Below are positions 49,904-52,092 of a DNA stretch of 52,092 nt, piece after piece. The notes beneath the pieces are model-generated. The model had not been told where the DNA came from. It saw only the letters and a program-made list of their open reading frames with translations, and did no database searches. Source of the stretch: Ruminococcus sp. (GTDB taxonomy: Bacteria; Bacillota; Clostridia; Oscillospirales; Ruminococcaceae); NCBI GenBank assembly GCA_020861185.1, contig JAJBSV010000007.1, positions 1-52,092 of the forward strand, written 5' to 3'. A program made the translations under genes and the position numbers. The stretch's first letter is position 1. Each line of letters opens with the position of its first letter.

Positions 49904-51139
49904 ATGTCTGCAAAAATCGAAAAAATTTCGGGCGGCGTAACTGCCGCTATCGGCTTTTCTGCCGGTTCTTATGCGGCGGGAATAAAATATCAGGGTCGGG
50001 ACGATATGGCTATGATTTTAAGCGAAGTGCCTGCCGTCACCGCCGGAACCTTCACGACAAACCTTGTGAAAGCCGCTCCCGTCCTCTTCGATAAGGAAAT
50101 CGTCGAGAACTATGAGACATCTCAGGCGGTCGTTATCAATTCCGGCATCGCAAACGCCTGCACCGGCAAAGAAGGCTTCGACTGCTGTAACGAAGTTGCC
50201 GACAAGGCTAAAAGCGTTCTCGGCTTGGGCGAGGGCTCGGTCCTGGTCGCCTCAACAGGCGTTATCGGCAAACAACTCCCCGTTGACAAGCTCAAGGCGG
50301 GCGTCAGAGCTCTTTCCGAGAGGCTCGGCACCGACGAAGCCCACGGCACTGCGGCAGAAAAAGCAATCATGACCACCGACACGAAGCCGAAGGAGATTGC
50401 CGTCAGGTTTGAACTGGGCGGCAAGACCGTCACAATCGGCGGCATGTGCAAGGGCTCGGGAATGATTCACCCGAATATGTGCACGATGCTCTGCTTCATC
50501 ACATCTGATATTGCTATTTCGAAAGAGCTTCTTACGAAGGCGCTCAAAGCCGACATTCAGGACACATTCAATATGATTTCGGTTGACGGCGACACCTCAA
50601 CCAACGACACGGTAATTCTCATGGCGAACGGTCTTGCGGGCAACCCCAAGATTACTACTGAGAATGAAGATTATGAGCTCTTCTGCAAAGCTCTTCGAAT
50701 CGTGACCGAGACTTTGGCAAAGAAGATTGCCGGCGACGGCGAGGGCTGTACGGCTCTCTTGGAAGTAAAAGTCGTGAACGCCTCCGACAAAGAGACAGCC
50801 AAAACTCTTGCGAAGTCGGTCGTCTGCTCGAGCCTCACGAAGGCGGCAATATACGGACACGACGCAAATTGGGGAAGAATCCTCTGCGCACTCGGCTATT
50901 CGGGCGCCAAGTTCAATCCCGACACGACCGATTTATACTTCATCAGCACCGCAGGAAAATTGAGAGTAGTTGAGAACGGCATGGCGACGGACTACTCCGA
51001 AGAAATCGCCACAAAGATTCTTTCGGAACCCGAAGTCACGGTTATCGCCGATGTCCACGACGGAAAAGCAACCGCCACCGCTTGGGGTTGCGATTTGACC
51101 TACGATTATGTCAAGATAAATGCGGATTACCGCTCATAA
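49904..51139 (+). CDS. argJ: Glutamate N-acetyltransferase/ornithine acetyltransferase ArgJ
   Basis: 411 aa. It transfers acetyl from N-acetylornithine to glutamate, closing the cyclic arginine pathway. The precursor self-cleaves before the nucleophilic Thr of the TML motif. Here the site reads [13 protein letters not shown], so a Cys replaces the usual Ala just before that Thr. C-terminal [17 protein letters not shown] is typical. GGAGG precedes the ATG. Confidence 0.96.
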   Translation: MSAKIEKISGGVTAAIGFSAGSYAAGIKYQGRDDMAMILSEVPAVTAGTFTTNLVKAAPVLFDKEIVENYETSQAVVINSGIANACTGKEGFDCCNEVADKAKSVLGLGEGSVLVASTGVIGKQLPVDKLKAGVRALSERLGTDEAHGTAAEKAIMTTDTKPKEIAVRFELGGKTVTIGGMCKGSGMIHPNMCTMLCFITSDIAISKELLTKALKADIQDTFNMISVDGDTSTNDTVILMANGLAGNPKITTENEDYELFCKALRIVTETLAKKIAGDGEGCTALLEVKVVNASDKETAKTLAKSVVCSSLTKAAIYGHDANWGRILCALGYSGAKFNPDTTDLYFISTAGKLRVVENGMATDYSEEIATKILSEPEVTVIADVHDGKATATAWGCDLTYDYVKINADYRS

Positions 51140-51153
51140 AGGAGAAATTACGA

Positions 51154-52065
51154 ATGACAGAGAATATAACAAGTGCCCCTGATATTGATGTAATGCAGAA
51201 GGCGCAGGTGCTCATCGAGGCACTGCCCTATATACAGCGGTTCAACCGCAAGATTATCGTCGTCAAATACGGCGGGAGCGCGATGGTCGACGAGAAGCTC
51301 AAGTACAGCGTCATCCAGGACGTCGTGCTTCTGAAGCTTGTCGGATTCAAGCCCATCATCGTCCACGGCGGCGGCAAGGAAATCAGCCGTTGGGTCGGAA
51401 AGGTCGGAATGGAGCCGCACTTTGTGAATGGGCTTCGTGTCACAGACGAGCCGACGATGGAAATCGCCGAAATGATTCTCAATCGCGTCAACAAGAGCCT
51501 TGTACAGCTCGTCAACGAGCTCGGAGTCAAGGCGGTCGGCATCAGCGGCAAGGACGGAATGCTCCTCAAGTGCGAGAAGAAGCTCTCGGGTGGCGAGGAC
51601 ATCGGCTTTGTCGGCGAAGTCACCGAAGTCAACCCGAAGATTATCTATGATCTTCTCGAGAAAGACTTCCTTCCGATTATCTGCCCGATTGGATTTGACA
51701 ACGACTTCTACAGCTACAACATCAACGCCGACGATGCGGCTTGCGCTGTTGCAAGAGCCGTGAACGCCGAAAAGCTTGCGTTCCTGACGGACGTCGAGGG
51801 CGTTTACAAGGATTTCAACGACAAGTCAACTCTGATTTCCGAGATGACCGTTTCGGAAGCCCAGAGCTATGTTGAAAGCGGAAGCTTCGGCGGCGGAATG
51901 CTCCCCAAAATGCAGAACTGCATCGACGCCATCAACCACGGCGTAAACCGTGTGCATATTCTGGATGGCAGAATCGCGCACTGCCTCCTGCTTGAGATAT
52001 TTACTAATAAAGGTATCGGCACCGCCATCATCCGTGACGGCGGGGAAAGATACTATAAGGAGTGA
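51154..52065 (+). CDS. argB: N-acetylglutamate kinase
   Basis: 303 aa from the ATG at 51154 (AAAGGAG upstream). It is the second step of arginine synthesis. The amino acid kinase fold shows [20 protein letters not shown] and [10 protein letters not shown]. The N-terminal helix ([20 protein letters not shown]) resembles that of the hexameric, arginine-inhibited enzymes, which suggests feedback control by arginine. It starts 14 nt after argJ. Confidence 0.97.
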   Translation: MTENITSAPDIDVMQKAQVLIEALPYIQRFNRKIIVVKYGGSAMVDEKLKYSVIQDVVLLKLVGFKPIIVHGGGKEISRWVGKVGMEPHFVNGLRVTDEPTMEIAEMILNRVNKSLVQLVNELGVKAVGISGKDGMLLKCEKKLSGGEDIGFVGEVTEVNPKIIYDLLEKDFLPIICPIGFDNDFYSYNINADDAACAVARAVNAEKLAFLTDVEGVYKDFNDKSTLISEMTVSEAQSYVESGSFGGGMLPKMQNCIDAINHGVNRVHILDGRIAHCLLLEIFTNKGIGTAIIRDGGERYYKE

Positions 52066-52070
52066 GCGCA

Positions 52071-52092
52071 ATGTCTACATATATTGACCGTG
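52071..52092 (+). CDS. argD: Start of the next gene, probably acetylornithine aminotransferase (partial)
   Basis: An ATG at 52071 with AAGGAG upstream, reading MSTYIDR before the window ends. The identity is inferred only from the operon order argC-argJ-argB-argD common in Firmicutes. Confidence 0.5.

Noticed and set aside
1-52092. CRISPR arrays
   Set aside because: The only repeats seen are single dispersed copies thousands of bases apart. No regularly spaced direct repeats or cas genes were found.

Overview
The window looks like a chromosomal segment of a low- to mid-GC Clostridia bacterium, most likely an Oscillospirales/Ruminococcaceae-type gut organism. The grounds are strong AGGAGG-type ribosome binding sites, TTGACA/TATAAT promoters, a complete rpsL-rpsG-fusA-tuf operon, RqcH, TrmK, a SigH-like sigma factor, a MurE carrying the meso-diaminopimelate-type DNPR motif, lipoproteins and a GH5 glycanase. 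The genus cannot be fixed from the sequence alone.

Layout. 1-390: a leftward tRNA operon (Val, Asp, Phe, Gly; Gly runs off the window). 424-5275: leftward housekeeping genes (membrane protein, ung with a coupled 33-codon ORF, secG, glycogen phosphorylase). 5370-5790: a convergent promoter pair around a 31-aa membrane peptide, which reads as a type I toxin-antitoxin locus. 5794-13690: a compact leftward phage particle cassette (putative small terminase, large terminase, portal, scaffold, P22-like coat protein, connector-like and tail-like proteins, two small membrane proteins, GH25 lysozyme). It has no integrase, tail tube or tape measure. A tRNA-Ser follows. 14145-23680: accessory metabolism and regulation (flavin reductase/isochorismatase divergent pair, TetR and LysR genes, a flavodoxin-aldo/keto reductase lipoprotein fusion, an Fe-alcohol dehydrogenase, a DUF4143 ATPase, an SPFH protein with an Arc-like regulator). 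23830-28540: the str operon. 28686-34271: tRNA-Leu, rqcH, a GH5 lipoprotein, and DUF1858-trmK-nif3. 34400-48095: a SigH-like factor and the division/cell-wall cluster in the order mraZ-rsmH-ftsL-pbp-murE-mraY-ftsW-murG-murA-ftsQ-ftsZ. 48153-52092: a rightward arginine operon, argC-(GNAT)-argJ-argB-(argD).

Two families of dispersed intergenic palindromic repeats run through the window. One has four copies flanked by TGTAGGGGCGGAT ends. The other has three copies of a GGCTCCCC...GGGGAGCTGTC type, plus a relative near tuf. Several copies sit between genes of the cell-wall operon and supply stop codons or a ribosome binding site. A different palindromic segment lies in frame inside murA. The items most worth checking are the toxin/antisense locus, the tail-less phage cassette with its antisense promoter, the murA insertion, and the repeat motif around the DUF4143 ATPase.
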